In this document: piece after piece, positions 52,420 through 61,263 of the stretch
How the letters are laid out: each line of letters opens with the position of its first letter
How positions within the stretch are numbered: the first letter of the stretch is position 1
NCBI GenBank assembly: GCA_964418575.1
Contig: CAYQMI010000002.1
Location: 6,830 to 70,829 of the forward strand
From: Glaciecola sp964418575
Lineage (GTDB): Bacteria; Pseudomonadota; Gammaproteobacteria; Enterobacterales; Alteromonadaceae
Direction: 5' to 3'
Length of the DNA stretch: 64,000 nt
Program-made: the position numbers and the translations under genes
Notes under the pieces: generated by a model
What the model saw: the letters and a program-made list of their open reading frames with translations, nothing else
Told to the model about the DNA's origin: nothing
Databases searched by the model: none

Positions 52420-53586
52420 CTAAATATCAGTTGGCTGCACCTCAATATAACCCGCATTCAGCAGATGCATCAGCAGCAGGGCTAATTGATTTGTTTGAGA
52501 GTTGTTAAGCATAAGTGGCAGGCTCAGTTTAGCTTCTAAAAGCAGTGCACAAGTGATTGCTTTTATATCTTTTTGCACCGAAAACGGCTCGCCATCGATG
52601 TAGAAAATGAAATCTTCAGTCTCTTGCTCACCGTAAATTGCTTTTACACCCGGAAGCAATACAAGGTTGCAATCGCTTTCAATAATGTCGAGTACTTCAT
52701 CTAATTCAAAAGCAATCTCGGGTGAGCCATCGGGCAAATTCTGACGAGAAATAAAACGCAGTAATGCTTGCTCTGCTTCAGGAGTATTAAGCAAATCGAC
52801 TAAAGACCGCTTAATCCGTGCCATTTCTGCTTTGGTAACGACTTGAGCTCGCGTATTTTCTGTTCTGTATTGCGCACAATCTGGGTCAGTGTACCGAGTT
52901 TGCGAGAGCTGCAGGTTTTCGCCTTCGTCAAGTAAACCATTTAACAATTCAACATTTGTAGGTGCTCTAAAGCCAATCGAGTAGTTTAAACAGGGTGAAA
53001 TTGTGGTGCCGCTGTGTGGGTGTAATGGTGGAATATAAATCGCATCACCTTGGTCTAAACTTTGGTCGATTACCGCTTCAAATTCAGCTATTTGACTCAG
53101 CAGAGGATGTGGCAATACCGTCTCATGCTGAGTGGGTAAACCTACCCGCCATCTGCGGCTACCTTTGCCCTGCACAATAAATACATCGTATTGATCTATG
53201 TGCGCACCAACGCCCGCATCAGGAGTAGAAAAGCTCACCATCACATCGTCCATGCGCCAGTGCCCAATTCGACTCACCTTGGCAAACATTGCGTCTACCT
53301 CCGGTACGTATCTGTCGACGCCCTGCACTAATAAAGACCACGCACCAACGCAAAGCTCTGTGAAATCGTCTATGGGCCCTTGGGTGACCTTCCATTGATT
53401 TTGATGAAGCGAAACCAGTCGACTGTCAACTTCCTCCTCTTGTGCTAAACCCGCTAATTCATGCTCATCGATAGGGTCTTCAAAATGCTCAAAAAAACCT
53501 TTTATCATGCAGGGTTTCTTTTGCCAGTATTGCTCTAAAAAGGTCGCCATATTGAAACGCGGCATGACATAGCTGTTGTTGCTCAT
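52420..53586 (-). CDS. roxA: Ribosomal protein uL16 3-hydroxylase (JmjC-type oxygenase)
   Basis: The 388-residue Fe(II)/2-oxoglutarate oxygenase has the metal triad in GVGAHIDQYDVFIVQ (His and Asp) and PPLHPHSGTTIS (distal His). QYWQKKPCMIKGFF and GSRRWRVG are family-typical, and a C-terminal dimerisation/winged-helix region follows. RoxA (YcfD) hydroxylates an arginine of ribosomal protein L16. Length matches the bacterial family. It stands alone between a TPR gene and the ThuA-like gene. Confidence 0.93.
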   Translation of the reverse strand: MSNNSYVMPRFNMATFLEQYWQKKPCMIKGFFEHFEDPIDEHELAGLAQEEEVDSRLVSLHQNQWKVTQGPIDDFTELCVGAWSLLVQGVDRYVPEVDAMFAKVSRIGHWRMDDVMVSFSTPDAGVGAHIDQYDVFIVQGKGSRRWRVGLPTQHETVLPHPLLSQIAEFEAVIDQSLDQGDAIYIPPLHPHSGTTISPCLNYSIGFRAPTNVELLNGLLDEGENLQLSQTRYTDPDCAQYRTENTRAQVVTKAEMARIKRSLVDLLNTPEAEQALLRFISRQNLPDGSPEIAFELDEVLDIIESDCNLVLLPGVKAIYGEQETEDFIFYIDGEPFSVQKDIKAITCALLLEAKLSLPLMLNNSQTNQLALLLMHLLNAGYIEVQPTDI

Positions 53587-53675
53587 TGGATACTCTTGAA
53601 ATGGCGCAAAACATGAAAATTATCAAGCAAACGCACTGAATGATTACAATGCGCTTACCATACGGTATTCATACT

Positions 53676-54449
53676 CTATTTTTCAATGCCTTTGCCCGTA
53701 GCCGCCCAATAAATACCGCCATATAAATGCGCTAGAAATGCATCATCTCTGTAAACCGCCGGAATATGACCTAAAGCCGTATAAAAAGACCGGCCACCGT
53801 CAAATTCGTGATACCAGGCAATCGGGTGAAATTCTCCCATGCCGTCTGACTTTTTACTGCCCCAGTCTGCGCTTGCGTCGTAAGTAGACTCATCTATTGT
53901 GAGCAAGTAATTCAGGTTTTCAGTGTTTGCTGGTAAAAAGTTGTAAAACTCATCGGTAAATAGGTGGCGCTCTTCAAATGCAGACATGCCAGGAAAGGTA
54001 TTGTCTTGCTTCACTAGCACGGCGGTTTGGTTGCTCGGGTGTATTTCGAAATAGTGCCCAACCAATTTGCCATACCATTCCCATTCATACTCTGTGTCTG
54101 ATGCCGCATGCACCCCAACAAAGCCCTTTCCCGATTGAATAAAACGCTGAAATGCTCGCTGCTGTTCTTCATTAAAAATATCACCGGTGGTGTTAATTAA
54201 TACAACTGCATCGAACTTACTTAAATAATCATCGTTAATCACCAAATCTGCGAATTCATGCCATTCAAGGCCAAAGTCGTGACGTGCCGCTAACTCTCTC
54301 ATCGCAGTTACACTTTCGTGAATAGATGCGTGATGCCAGCCGGCCGTTTTAGTGAATAAAAGGATATTAAACTGTTTGGCAGATACCGCTGTGACGTTTG
54401 CGAGGCTTAAAAGCACCGCTGCAATAATAGCTAAATAAGATTTTTTCAT
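53676..54449 (-). CDS. Exported ThuA-like domain protein
   Basis: The 257-residue protein has a signal peptide (cleavage likely after VSAK, about residue 25). A single ThuA-like (glutamine-amidotransferase-fold) domain follows: NILLFTKTAGWHHASI, FDAVVLINTTGDIFNEEQQ, GKGFVGVHAASDTEYEW and HPIAWYHEFDGGRSFYTALGH. ThuA proteins take part in trehalose/3-keto-disaccharide use in rhizobia, and secreted relatives occur in sugar-degrading marine bacteria. A role in 3-keto-sugar metabolism is inferred from family and from the GMC dehydrogenase nearby. Confidence 0.88.
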   Translation of the reverse strand: MKKSYLAIIAAVLLSLANVTAVSAKQFNILLFTKTAGWHHASIHESVTAMRELAARHDFGLEWHEFADLVINDDYLSKFDAVVLINTTGDIFNEEQQRAFQRFIQSGKGFVGVHAASDTEYEWEWYGKLVGHYFEIHPSNQTAVLVKQDNTFPGMSAFEERHLFTDEFYNFLPANTENLNYLLTIDESTYDASADWGSKKSDGMGEFHPIAWYHEFDGGRSFYTALGHIPAVYRDDAFLAHLYGGIYWAATGKGIEK

Positions 54450-54702
54450 CTTGGTGATTTCCTGTTTTATCGAGTTTCTTTTTAACTCGTGAACGCAGTT
54501 TAACGCTAAAACGCGCCCGCATGTAAATGCTGATTTTTAATGCAGTAGTTGTGATTTATATTTAAATTTCGATAACTTTTAGGTCAAAAAAGATGCAAAT
54601 CAACAGTGGTAAGCTAATTTAAAATGCCTTAAAGTCATGTAACCCGTTGTAAACGCGGTGCAAAAGCACATATAGACCACACTTTTAACTAAGAGAAATC
54701 CT

Positions 54703-55272
54703 ATGAAAAATCGTTTATTTAAAACTACCTTGATGCTCGCAATCGTTGCGCTAGTAACAGCATGTGCATCTTCTGGCTCTGGCAGCACTGCAGAAAAACG
54801 AACTACCATATTAGACATGCAGCAAGATACTTTATCGAAGCTTTATGCTAAAAAACCTGCAGCAAAAGCTGAAATTGCAGCCTCTCCTGGTTATGCCACC
54901 TTCTCTAACGCCAATGTGAATTTGATTTTACTTGCAGCAGGCACTGGATATGGAGTGGTAAACAATCAAGTCAAAGGCGGTAAAACCTACATGAACATGG
55001 CAGAAGGTGGTGTTGGTCTTGGTTTAGGTGCAAAAGACTACCGCATCGTCATGGTCTTTCATACCGAAGCAGCTATGAATCAATTCGTTGAAAAAGGCTG
55101 GACCTTTGGCGGTAATGCTGATGCAGCTGCAAAAGCCGGAAAAAAAGGCGCATCAATTGAAGGAGAGGCCTATTACGGTGATGTTAGTGTGTACACCATG
55201 ACTGAAAGCGGAATCGCACTTCAGGCCACGGTAAAAGGAACTAAATTTTGGAAAGACAGCGAACTTAACTAA
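54703..55272 (+). CDS. Ysc84/SYLF-domain lipoprotein
   Basis: The 189-residue protein has a lipoprotein signal with TACAS lipobox (Cys about residue 22). A SYLF-type lipid-binding domain follows: AKKPAAKAEIAASPGYATFSN, ILLAAGTGYGVVNNQ, MNMAEGGVGLGLGAKDYRIVMVF and YYGDVSVYTMTESGIALQA. Such proteins bind phospholipids, and bacterial forms sit in the envelope. Ribosome site GAGAAATCC precedes the ATG. It is followed by a strong bidirectional terminator. Confidence 0.9.
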   Translation: MKNRLFKTTLMLAIVALVTACASSGSGSTAEKRTTILDMQQDTLSKLYAKKPAAKAEIAASPGYATFSNANVNLILLAAGTGYGVVNNQVKGGKTYMNMAEGGVGLGLGAKDYRIVMVFHTEAAMNQFVEKGWTFGGNADAAAKAGKKGASIEGEAYYGDVSVYTMTESGIALQATVKGTKFWKDSELN

Positions 55273-55284
55273 GCAACAATACAA

Positions 55285-55324
55285 TAATAAAAGGGGCGTT
55301 TGTGTCAACAAGCGCCCCTTTTAT
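55285..55324. terminator. Bidirectional terminator between Ysc84 gene and S9 peptidase gene
   Basis: An 18-bp stem, AATAAAAGGGGCGTTTGT against ACAAGCGCCCCTTTTATT with one G-U pair, has a 4-nt loop. It sits between the convergent stops at 55272 and 55352. The A- and T-rich stem ends serve both strands. Confidence 0.85.
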
Positions 55325-55351
55325 TGGTTCTAAATATATGCGCTTTATGAC

Positions 55352-57406
55352 TTATTCTGCTTCTTCATCTTTAGGATTCAGCTTGTCACCTAGGCCTAAA
55401 CCTGTATCAGGCATTGGGTCGTTTCGCGACGCACCCTCAGCTAAATAAGTATCCATCCAGCGCATAAATCTTAATGAATAATCATATTGCGCGGCTGCCT
55501 TGCGATTACCGTGCCCTTCGCCTGGGTAAAATACCAAACGCACTGGCGTATCGGTACGCACTTTCATCGAGCGATATAACTCCATCGACTGACTCGGATG
55601 CACACGGGTATCCTCCTCACCGTGCATGATTAAGGTTGGCGTAGTGCTCTTGCCAGCATGGTAAATGGGAGAACGCTCTAGTAAATTCATCCAGTTATCT
55701 TCCCACGGCCATTTTAATGAATGCACAAGGTGCATTTCGTTAGGGATATCGCTAGTACCAAATTTAGACACTTGATTTGATATACCCACAAAGGCAACCG
55801 CCGCGGCAAAATGCTCAGTCAATGCCGTAGCGCCCCACATCGACGCGTATCCGCCATACGAACCGCCCGTAATACCAACGCGGTCTTTATTCACAATGCC
55901 TGCTTCTACCAACGCATCTACACCATCAACAAGGTCGTTAAACTCTTTTCCGGCATAGTCATCTTGATGCTGCTTTGCAAAAGCTACACCGCGCCCAGTT
56001 GAGCCTCTGTAGTTAGGATAATAAACAGCATAGCCGTCGGCTGCCGCAAACTGACCACCGTCAGAATAGCGCGTGATCCAGCCGTCGCTATAGTGTGCTT
56101 CTGGCCCGCCGTGAACGGTTAGAATCAATGGCCAGCCACCAGAGGGTGCTTCGCCATTTGGTGTAATAAGCAAACCTTCAATAGTTTCGCCATCGCGTGC
56201 TTCATAGGTAAAGGTGGTTTGTGCTGCTAAATCGAGCTCATTTAACCAAGCATTATGGTCTGACAACTTTTTCGTTTTATTGCGGTCCATCGCAAAAACT
56301 TCGCGCGGATGCGCTGGGCTGTCTGCAATAAAGCGTATTTCATCATCACCAATATCAACGCTTCTTACCACGATGTCGTCTGGCGTTTTTAAAGTGCGGT
56401 CTTCATCACCATCGGTTTCATAAACGACTAAAGCACTCTCTACACCGCGATGCACTGTTGCTAAAATATCGTCACCTAGCCAGTCGATATCCATTACGCT
56501 TTGCGGCTTTTCACTAGTCAGTTGTGTAAAGCTATCGCTGTTGGCTCTCGCCACCATTAGTACGCCTGCTGATGTATCAGAGATATCGGTGCCCGCTAAA
56601 AATGCTAAATGATCGCCATCTTCCGATAGTTCAAACGCACCCAGTTTACCGGGAATATCAATTTGTGATTTTACTTCACCCGATTCGATATCAATAAAAT
56701 ATAGGTCTCGACGCATTAATGAATCATCCACTAAATTTGTGGGGGCAGCTGCGAGAACCAAAGTTTCTTCATTTGCTGAGACATCAAAGCTAGACACATG
56801 TCCGTCGCTATATACCTTTGTCGCTTCGCTATTTTCATCAACCAAGCTCACCGACCAAAGTGATGCCAAACGCTGGTCTTCCTCATACACAAAAGCCTTA
56901 AATCCCTTGTCTTTAAAGTCTTCTTTTTCATCTTTTTCTCGAGCAACAAAATGCAGAGTGGTGCCATCGTTACTGACTCGGTAATCACCAATTGATGTGT
57001 CGAATTCAAATACTTTTTGAGCTTCACCACCGGCTAAGGATATTGAATAAAGCGAGGTGTTTTCATCGCCATCTCGCTTGGTTTTGAAAAATAGAGTATT
57101 GCTGTCTTGGCTAAATTGCAGAGCAGAAATAGCGCCTTCGCTGCCAATGAACTTAGTTGGTTTACCATCACCTCTTATTAGGTAAAGGTGGGTATCGGCC
57201 GTGCCGTCTTCATCACCCGCGAGCAAATCTCGTGGTTGGGAAAGAAGGTAAGCTGTGCTGTTGCCGTCAGGAGAAACAACAATACCACCAGCATGCTGCA
57301 CTTTTGGCAGATGCTCTATTTCAAAGGTATCAGCCGACGCCGAAAAACTGCTTGCCATGCCAATTGCGGCACATAGCAAAGAGGCTTTAAAGGGGATATT
57401 TCGCAT
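55352..57406 (-). CDS. S9-family (acylaminoacyl/dipeptidyl) peptidase, exported
   Basis: The 684-residue protein has a signal peptide (cleavage after SASA, about residue 25). An N-terminal beta-propeller covers about residues 40-400. The C-terminal alpha/beta-hydrolase domain carries the triad: Ser in GITGGSYGGYASM, Asp in MHGEEDTRVHPSQS and His in YPGEGHGNRK. YYPNYRGSTGRG and HGGPEAHY are prolyl-oligopeptidase-family motifs. It degrades peptides in the periplasm. The acidic C-terminus (NPKDEEAE) is unremarkable. Transcribed alone. Confidence 0.93.
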   Translation of the reverse strand: MRNIPFKASLLCAAIGMASSFSASADTFEIEHLPKVQHAGGIVVSPDGNSTAYLLSQPRDLLAGDEDGTADTHLYLIRGDGKPTKFIGSEGAISALQFSQDSNTLFFKTKRDGDENTSLYSISLAGGEAQKVFEFDTSIGDYRVSNDGTTLHFVAREKDEKEDFKDKGFKAFVYEEDQRLASLWSVSLVDENSEATKVYSDGHVSSFDVSANEETLVLAAAPTNLVDDSLMRRDLYFIDIESGEVKSQIDIPGKLGAFELSEDGDHLAFLAGTDISDTSAGVLMVARANSDSFTQLTSEKPQSVMDIDWLGDDILATVHRGVESALVVYETDGDEDRTLKTPDDIVVRSVDIGDDEIRFIADSPAHPREVFAMDRNKTKKLSDHNAWLNELDLAAQTTFTYEARDGETIEGLLITPNGEAPSGGWPLILTVHGGPEAHYSDGWITRYSDGGQFAAADGYAVYYPNYRGSTGRGVAFAKQHQDDYAGKEFNDLVDGVDALVEAGIVNKDRVGITGGSYGGYASMWGATALTEHFAAAVAFVGISNQVSKFGTSDIPNEMHLVHSLKWPWEDNWMNLLERSPIYHAGKSTTPTLIMHGEEDTRVHPSQSMELYRSMKVRTDTPVRLVFYPGEGHGNRKAAAQYDYSLRFMRWMDTYLAEGASRNDPMPDTGLGLGDKLNPKDEEAE

Positions 57407-57554
57407 ATTAGAACTCCGTCGTTTTTATGTTTTATATTCTTATAACGCCTAAAGCATACGCGAAACTGCATAAAACTGTTCAACGGAATTAATGGACAGC
57501 TTATCCAGTTTTGCTTTAGCTTAAGACATTAGAATAACAATTCTCAGAGCACAT

Positions 57555-57980
57555 ATGCGCAAAAATATTCAAACGTTTTTACCTAACATCCTATCTTCTT
57601 TAGTGTGTATCTTTATCGCCTTTGCGATTTTAGACTTCATTTGGCTAGGCCTCATAGCAGCTCAGTGGTATCAAACGGAAATGGCGTCGATGTTACGTGA
57701 GGGCTTTATTACATGGCCTTGGCTAGTGTTTTATCTAATGTATGGTTTTGTTTGCTTTGTACTGGCAGTAGTGCCGAATAGAGAAAAGCCCTGGTATTAC
57801 GCATGCATTGATGGCGCGCTGCTAGGGCTTGCGAGCTATGGCGCATACAACCTTACCAACTACAGTATCCTCGAAGGCTTTACTCTTAAAATCATGCTGA
57901 TTGATTGGAGTTGGGGGATTTTCTTAAGCGCATGCTCTGCAAGCGCTGGTTGGATTGGCTTTCAGTGGAGGCGTAAATAA
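57555..57980 (+). CDS. DUF2177 family membrane protein
   Basis: The 141-residue protein has four hydrophobic helices. The family signature ILDFIWLGLIAAQWYQTEMASML occurs at about residues 25-47, with GASYGAYNLTNYSI-like spacing (LASYGAYNLTNYSIL) and LIDWSWGIFLSA near the end. The Asp-Trp pairs within helices are conserved in DUF2177. Function unknown. It precedes the GMC dehydrogenase gene by 118 bp on the same strand. Confidence 0.88.
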   Translation: MRKNIQTFLPNILSSLVCIFIAFAILDFIWLGLIAAQWYQTEMASMLREGFITWPWLVFYLMYGFVCFVLAVVPNREKPWYYACIDGALLGLASYGAYNLTNYSILEGFTLKIMLIDWSWGIFLSACSASAGWIGFQWRRK

Positions 57981-58098
57981 GCCTTTTTGCATGTCATCCA
58001 GAAAGTTTGACCTAGAACGGTCTTGTGCATAACATCGTCTAATAACATTTTATTAACATGGTGCCGTTGTTTGTTTTCGCCATGTCTTGGAGAGTAGC

Positions 58099-59790
58099 AT
58101 GAGTAATAAACACGAAGTCTTGGTTGTGGGTTCTGGTGCAGGCGGAGCTATGGCCGCGTATGTTCTTACAAAAGCCGGACACAAAGTTCTGATGCTAGAA
58201 GCCGGCCGCGACTACAACCCCAAAACCGAAACGCCTATGTTTAACACTAACGCGCAGGCGCCACTTATGGGGTCGGGCAATAAAGACAAAGACTTTGGTT
58301 TTTTTGATGCCACCGTTGACGGCGGGTGGCAAGTGCCAGGTGAACCTTATACCACGGGCGAGGGCTCTGACTTTTTATGGTGGCGTTCACGCATGTTGGG
58401 CGGACGAACTAATCACTGGGGACGATACTCACTGCGTTTTTCTGAGCACGATTTTAAAGGCAAAAGCCGTGATGGACACGGAGCCGACTGGCCCTTTGAA
58501 TATAGCGAACTTGCGCCTTGGTACGACAAAACCGAAGAACTCGTGGGCGTATGCGGCACCAACACAGGCCTTGACGATATGCCCGCCTCTGCAGAAGGCA
58601 TATTACAAAAGCCTCCTACCCCACGCATACCAGAGCTTTTAGTAGCCGCTGCAGCAAAAAAACACGGTATTGAACTCGCGCCAATGCATCGCGCAGTTTT
58701 AACTGAAGCTAAAGACGACCGCTTGGCCTGTTTTTATGCCACACCCTGCGGCAGAGGATGTTCAATAGGCGCGGCATTTCAAACTACGACTTCTCTTATT
58801 CCGATGGCAAAAGCGACCGGAAATTTAGAGGTGATCACTAATGCCATGGTGAAATCGGTGGAAGTAGACGACAAAGGTCGCCCTAATGCAGTAACTTACA
58901 TTAAGAAACCATCAGGTCAAGCGCATACTGTCGAGGCTCCTATCATTATACTCGCCGCTAGTGCATGTGAGTCTGCTCGCATTATGCTCAATTCGGTGAG
59001 TCGTCATCATCCCAAAGGCCTCGCTAATTCAAGCGGGCAACTGGGCAAAAATATCATGGACTCTACCGGTGCATCTCTTGGAGCGATGATCCCAGCGCTT
59101 AAAGGTAGACCGCGCTATAACGAAGACGGGCACACTGCCAATCATTTGTTTATTCCTTGGTGGGGGCACAAAGCACAAGCGAATAAGGAGCTTAATTTTC
59201 CGCGCGGTTATCACTTTGAAATTGGCAGTGGGTTTAGAATGCCCGGTGCCTCGGTTGCCGGAGATTTACAAGGCTACGGTGCATCACTAAAACAAATTGC
59301 ACGAGAAAACTACGGTACATATATTGGTTTAGCGCTCAGAGGTGAAATGTTGCCTAATGAGAATTGCTACATGGAAATAGATAAAGAAGTGAAAGACAAG
59401 TGGGGCATACCCGTTGCTAAATTTCACTGGGCTTGGTCTGAGCACGAAATTAATCAGGTAGCACACGGACTGCAAACCGCCAAAAAGCTGTTCGAAACTA
59501 TGGGCGCGACAGTAGACAATCTGCCAAGCCCTGAGCAAGCCATACTCAAAGGTGGACAAATTATTCATGAGGTAGGCGCAACCCGCATGGGCGCATCGCC
59601 CGAAGATTCAGTAAGCAATCAATGGGGACAAACCTGGGATTGCGATAATTTATTTGTGATGGATGGCGGCGTGTTTGCATCAAACCCTCACAAGAACTGC
59701 ACCCTTACCATTATGACTTTGGCTATGAGAAATGCTTCTTGGTTATCTGAGCAACTGCAAAAGCAAGGAGAAAGCTATGTCGCAGCGTAA
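58099..59790 (+). CDS. GMC-family FAD dehydrogenase with Fe-S-type cysteine motif (sugar dehydrogenase large subunit)
   Basis: The protein is 563 residues from ATG 58099. The FAD motif VVGSGAGGAMAAYVLTKAGHKVLMLEAG (in sense) is at the N-terminus and the GMC C-terminal site HKNCTLTIMTLAMR at the end. Cysteines at about residues 211, 217 and 221, followed by SIGAAF, match the [3Fe-4S] cluster region of bacterial FAD glucose and glucoside dehydrogenases. This indicates electron transfer to a cytochrome rather than to oxygen. It has no export signal of its own and overlaps the Tat-bearing small subunit by 14 bp, so export as a complex is expected. The substrate is probably a sugar or glycoside. 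Confidence 0.9.
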   Translation: MSNKHEVLVVGSGAGGAMAAYVLTKAGHKVLMLEAGRDYNPKTETPMFNTNAQAPLMGSGNKDKDFGFFDATVDGGWQVPGEPYTTGEGSDFLWWRSRMLGGRTNHWGRYSLRFSEHDFKGKSRDGHGADWPFEYSELAPWYDKTEELVGVCGTNTGLDDMPASAEGILQKPPTPRIPELLVAAAAKKHGIELAPMHRAVLTEAKDDRLACFYATPCGRGCSIGAAFQTTTSLIPMAKATGNLEVITNAMVKSVEVDDKGRPNAVTYIKKPSGQAHTVEAPIIILAASACESARIMLNSVSRHHPKGLANSSGQLGKNIMDSTGASLGAMIPALKGRPRYNEDGHTANHLFIPWWGHKAQANKELNFPRGYHFEIGSGFRMPGASVAGDLQGYGASLKQIARENYGTYIGLALRGEMLPNENCYMEIDKEVKDKWGIPVAKFHWAWSEHEINQVAHGLQTAKKLFETMGATVDNLPSPEQAILKGGQIIHEVGATRMGASPEDSVSNQWGQTWDCDNLFVMDGGVFASNPHKNCTLTIMTLAMRNASWLSEQLQKQGESYVAA

Positions 59791-60598
59791 ATCATCAGCG
59801 CAATCAAATATTGATGCTCCTGCTGGTTTTGAAAGTCAGCAAAGAAGCGCAGATCACCAGGTTAGCGAGCACCTTGCAAATAAAACTATAAGCCGCCGAG
59901 AATCCTTAAAATGGCTAGGCTTAATTGCCGCTGGCAGCGCTGCTGCGCTTACAAGCAGTTTGAGTTCTGATGTTTTGGCATTCAGTAATGAGGGCGAGTC
60001 TGGCCACTGGCCCGATCTAAAACTAAAACCAGTTAGTGCCAAAGGCTATGGCAAAGACCCTAATCTCATAGTCCCCCCTGAAATCCCCTGGCCCTTGATC
60101 ATGTCGGAGCAGGAGCTTGAGTTAACAGAAAAGCTCTGCGAAATTATTGCCCCACGAGAAGGCAATACGCCCTCAGCCGCTGAGCTTGGTGTTGCCGCCG
60201 TAATAAATGAGTGGGTCAGCGCACCATACCAATGGCAACAGAGCGACCGGGTGAGCATAATGCATGTTTTAGCATGGATAAACGATGAGTCTCAACATCG
60301 CTTTGACCTTGATTTTATTGAGCTTGAACAAGAACAAAAGTTCTTAATTATAGATAGTATTGCCTATATAAACCAAGAAACCCCCGCGCAGTTTATCCGT
60401 CCAGCTAAAGCCTTTGCCAGATTACGAAGCTTAATATTAGCCGCCTTTTTTACCACGCCCGAAGGCATGAAAGATATTGGCTACTTGGGCAACGTGCCAA
60501 TTAGCGGCGAATATCCTGGGCCCACTGAAAGTGCGTATAAACATTTAGATGGTGTGCTGGAAGAGTTGGGCTTGAGTGAGTATAGATACCAGGTGTGA
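59777..60598 (+). CDS. Gluconate 2-dehydrogenase subunit 3-like small subunit with Tat signal
   Basis: The protein is 273 residues from ATG 59777, with AAGGAGA just upstream inside the GMC gene. An unusually long N-terminal extension of about 40 residues precedes the twin-arginine motif SRRESLKWLGLIAAGSAAAL. The gluconate_2-dh3 domain follows (LTEKLCEIIAPREGNTPSAAELGVAAVINEWV, GMKDIGYLGNVPISGEYPGP in sense). It chaperones and carries the FAD subunit through the Tat system. The cytochrome c subunit usual in three-part enzymes is not encoded next to it. Confidence 0.9.
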   Translation: MSQRKSSAQSNIDAPAGFESQQRSADHQVSEHLANKTISRRESLKWLGLIAAGSAAALTSSLSSDVLAFSNEGESGHWPDLKLKPVSAKGYGKDPNLIVPPEIPWPLIMSEQELELTEKLCEIIAPREGNTPSAAELGVAAVINEWVSAPYQWQQSDRVSIMHVLAWINDESQHRFDLDFIELEQEQKFLIIDSIAYINQETPAQFIRPAKAFARLRSLILAAFFTTPEGMKDIGYLGNVPISGEYPGPTESAYKHLDGVLEELGLSEYRYQV

Positions 60599-60607
60599 CC
60601 AACTTAG

Positions 60608-61063
60608 TCACGCCCTCGATTGCTGATAGGCCGCATAATCAGGCACTCTATATTCGTAATCTTCTTTCAGCATGGGAGAGCTTAGCAAGTAGTCTGCGCT
60701 GCTTGGATTACAGGCGACTGGAATATTCCATACTGCGGCAATGCGCAACAAGGCTTTCACGTCGGGATCGTGGGGCATGGATTCGAGGGGATCCCAGAAA
60801 AATATTAATACATCTAACTGCTGCTGAGCGATGCGGGCCCCAATCTGCTGATCTCCGCCTAGCGGACCACTAAGCAAAGGTTCTACGTTCAAACCCGTCT
60901 CCTGAGCAATTTTAGTGGCGGTAGTTCCAGTGGCATATAGCTCTTGCTGACTTAAATCATCATAGTGCTTTTTACACCACTCACTTAATACTGACTTCAT
61001 ATGATCGTGGGCAACAAGTGCTATTTTTTTGGTGTGCGGAGCTTTTGTAAGGGTAAATTCCAT
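60608..61063 (-). CDS. mgsA: Methylglyoxal synthase
   Basis: The 151-residue protein has the MGS fold with KKIALVAHDHMK, the phosphate-binding ATGTTATKI and the signature LSGPLGGDQQIGARIAQQQLDVLIFFWDPLE (in sense), including the catalytic Asp of GGDQQ. It converts dihydroxyacetone phosphate to methylglyoxal and phosphate, relieving sugar-phosphate stress. Length and motifs are typical. It is convergent with the gluconate small-subunit gene (9-bp gap). Confidence 0.96.
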   Translation of the reverse strand: MEFTLTKAPHTKKIALVAHDHMKSVLSEWCKKHYDDLSQQELYATGTTATKIAQETGLNVEPLLSGPLGGDQQIGARIAQQQLDVLIFFWDPLESMPHDPDVKALLRIAAVWNIPVACNPSSADYLLSSPMLKEDYEYRVPDYAAYQQSRA

Positions 61064-61263
61064 GGTGATTATTTGCCTGATTAACCGATATTGCTCCTTA
61101 GCTTTTCACAATATGCGCGTTTCGTCATCTATTTAGGCGGAAAATTTAAATTTCCAATTTACACATACAAGACGCTAGAATTACAAAAAGGATTGGGGAT
61201 GCCAACGCATAAGACATTAACGGTGCCATTACCAAAAGCATACGCACTTTAAGTAGAGAGTAG

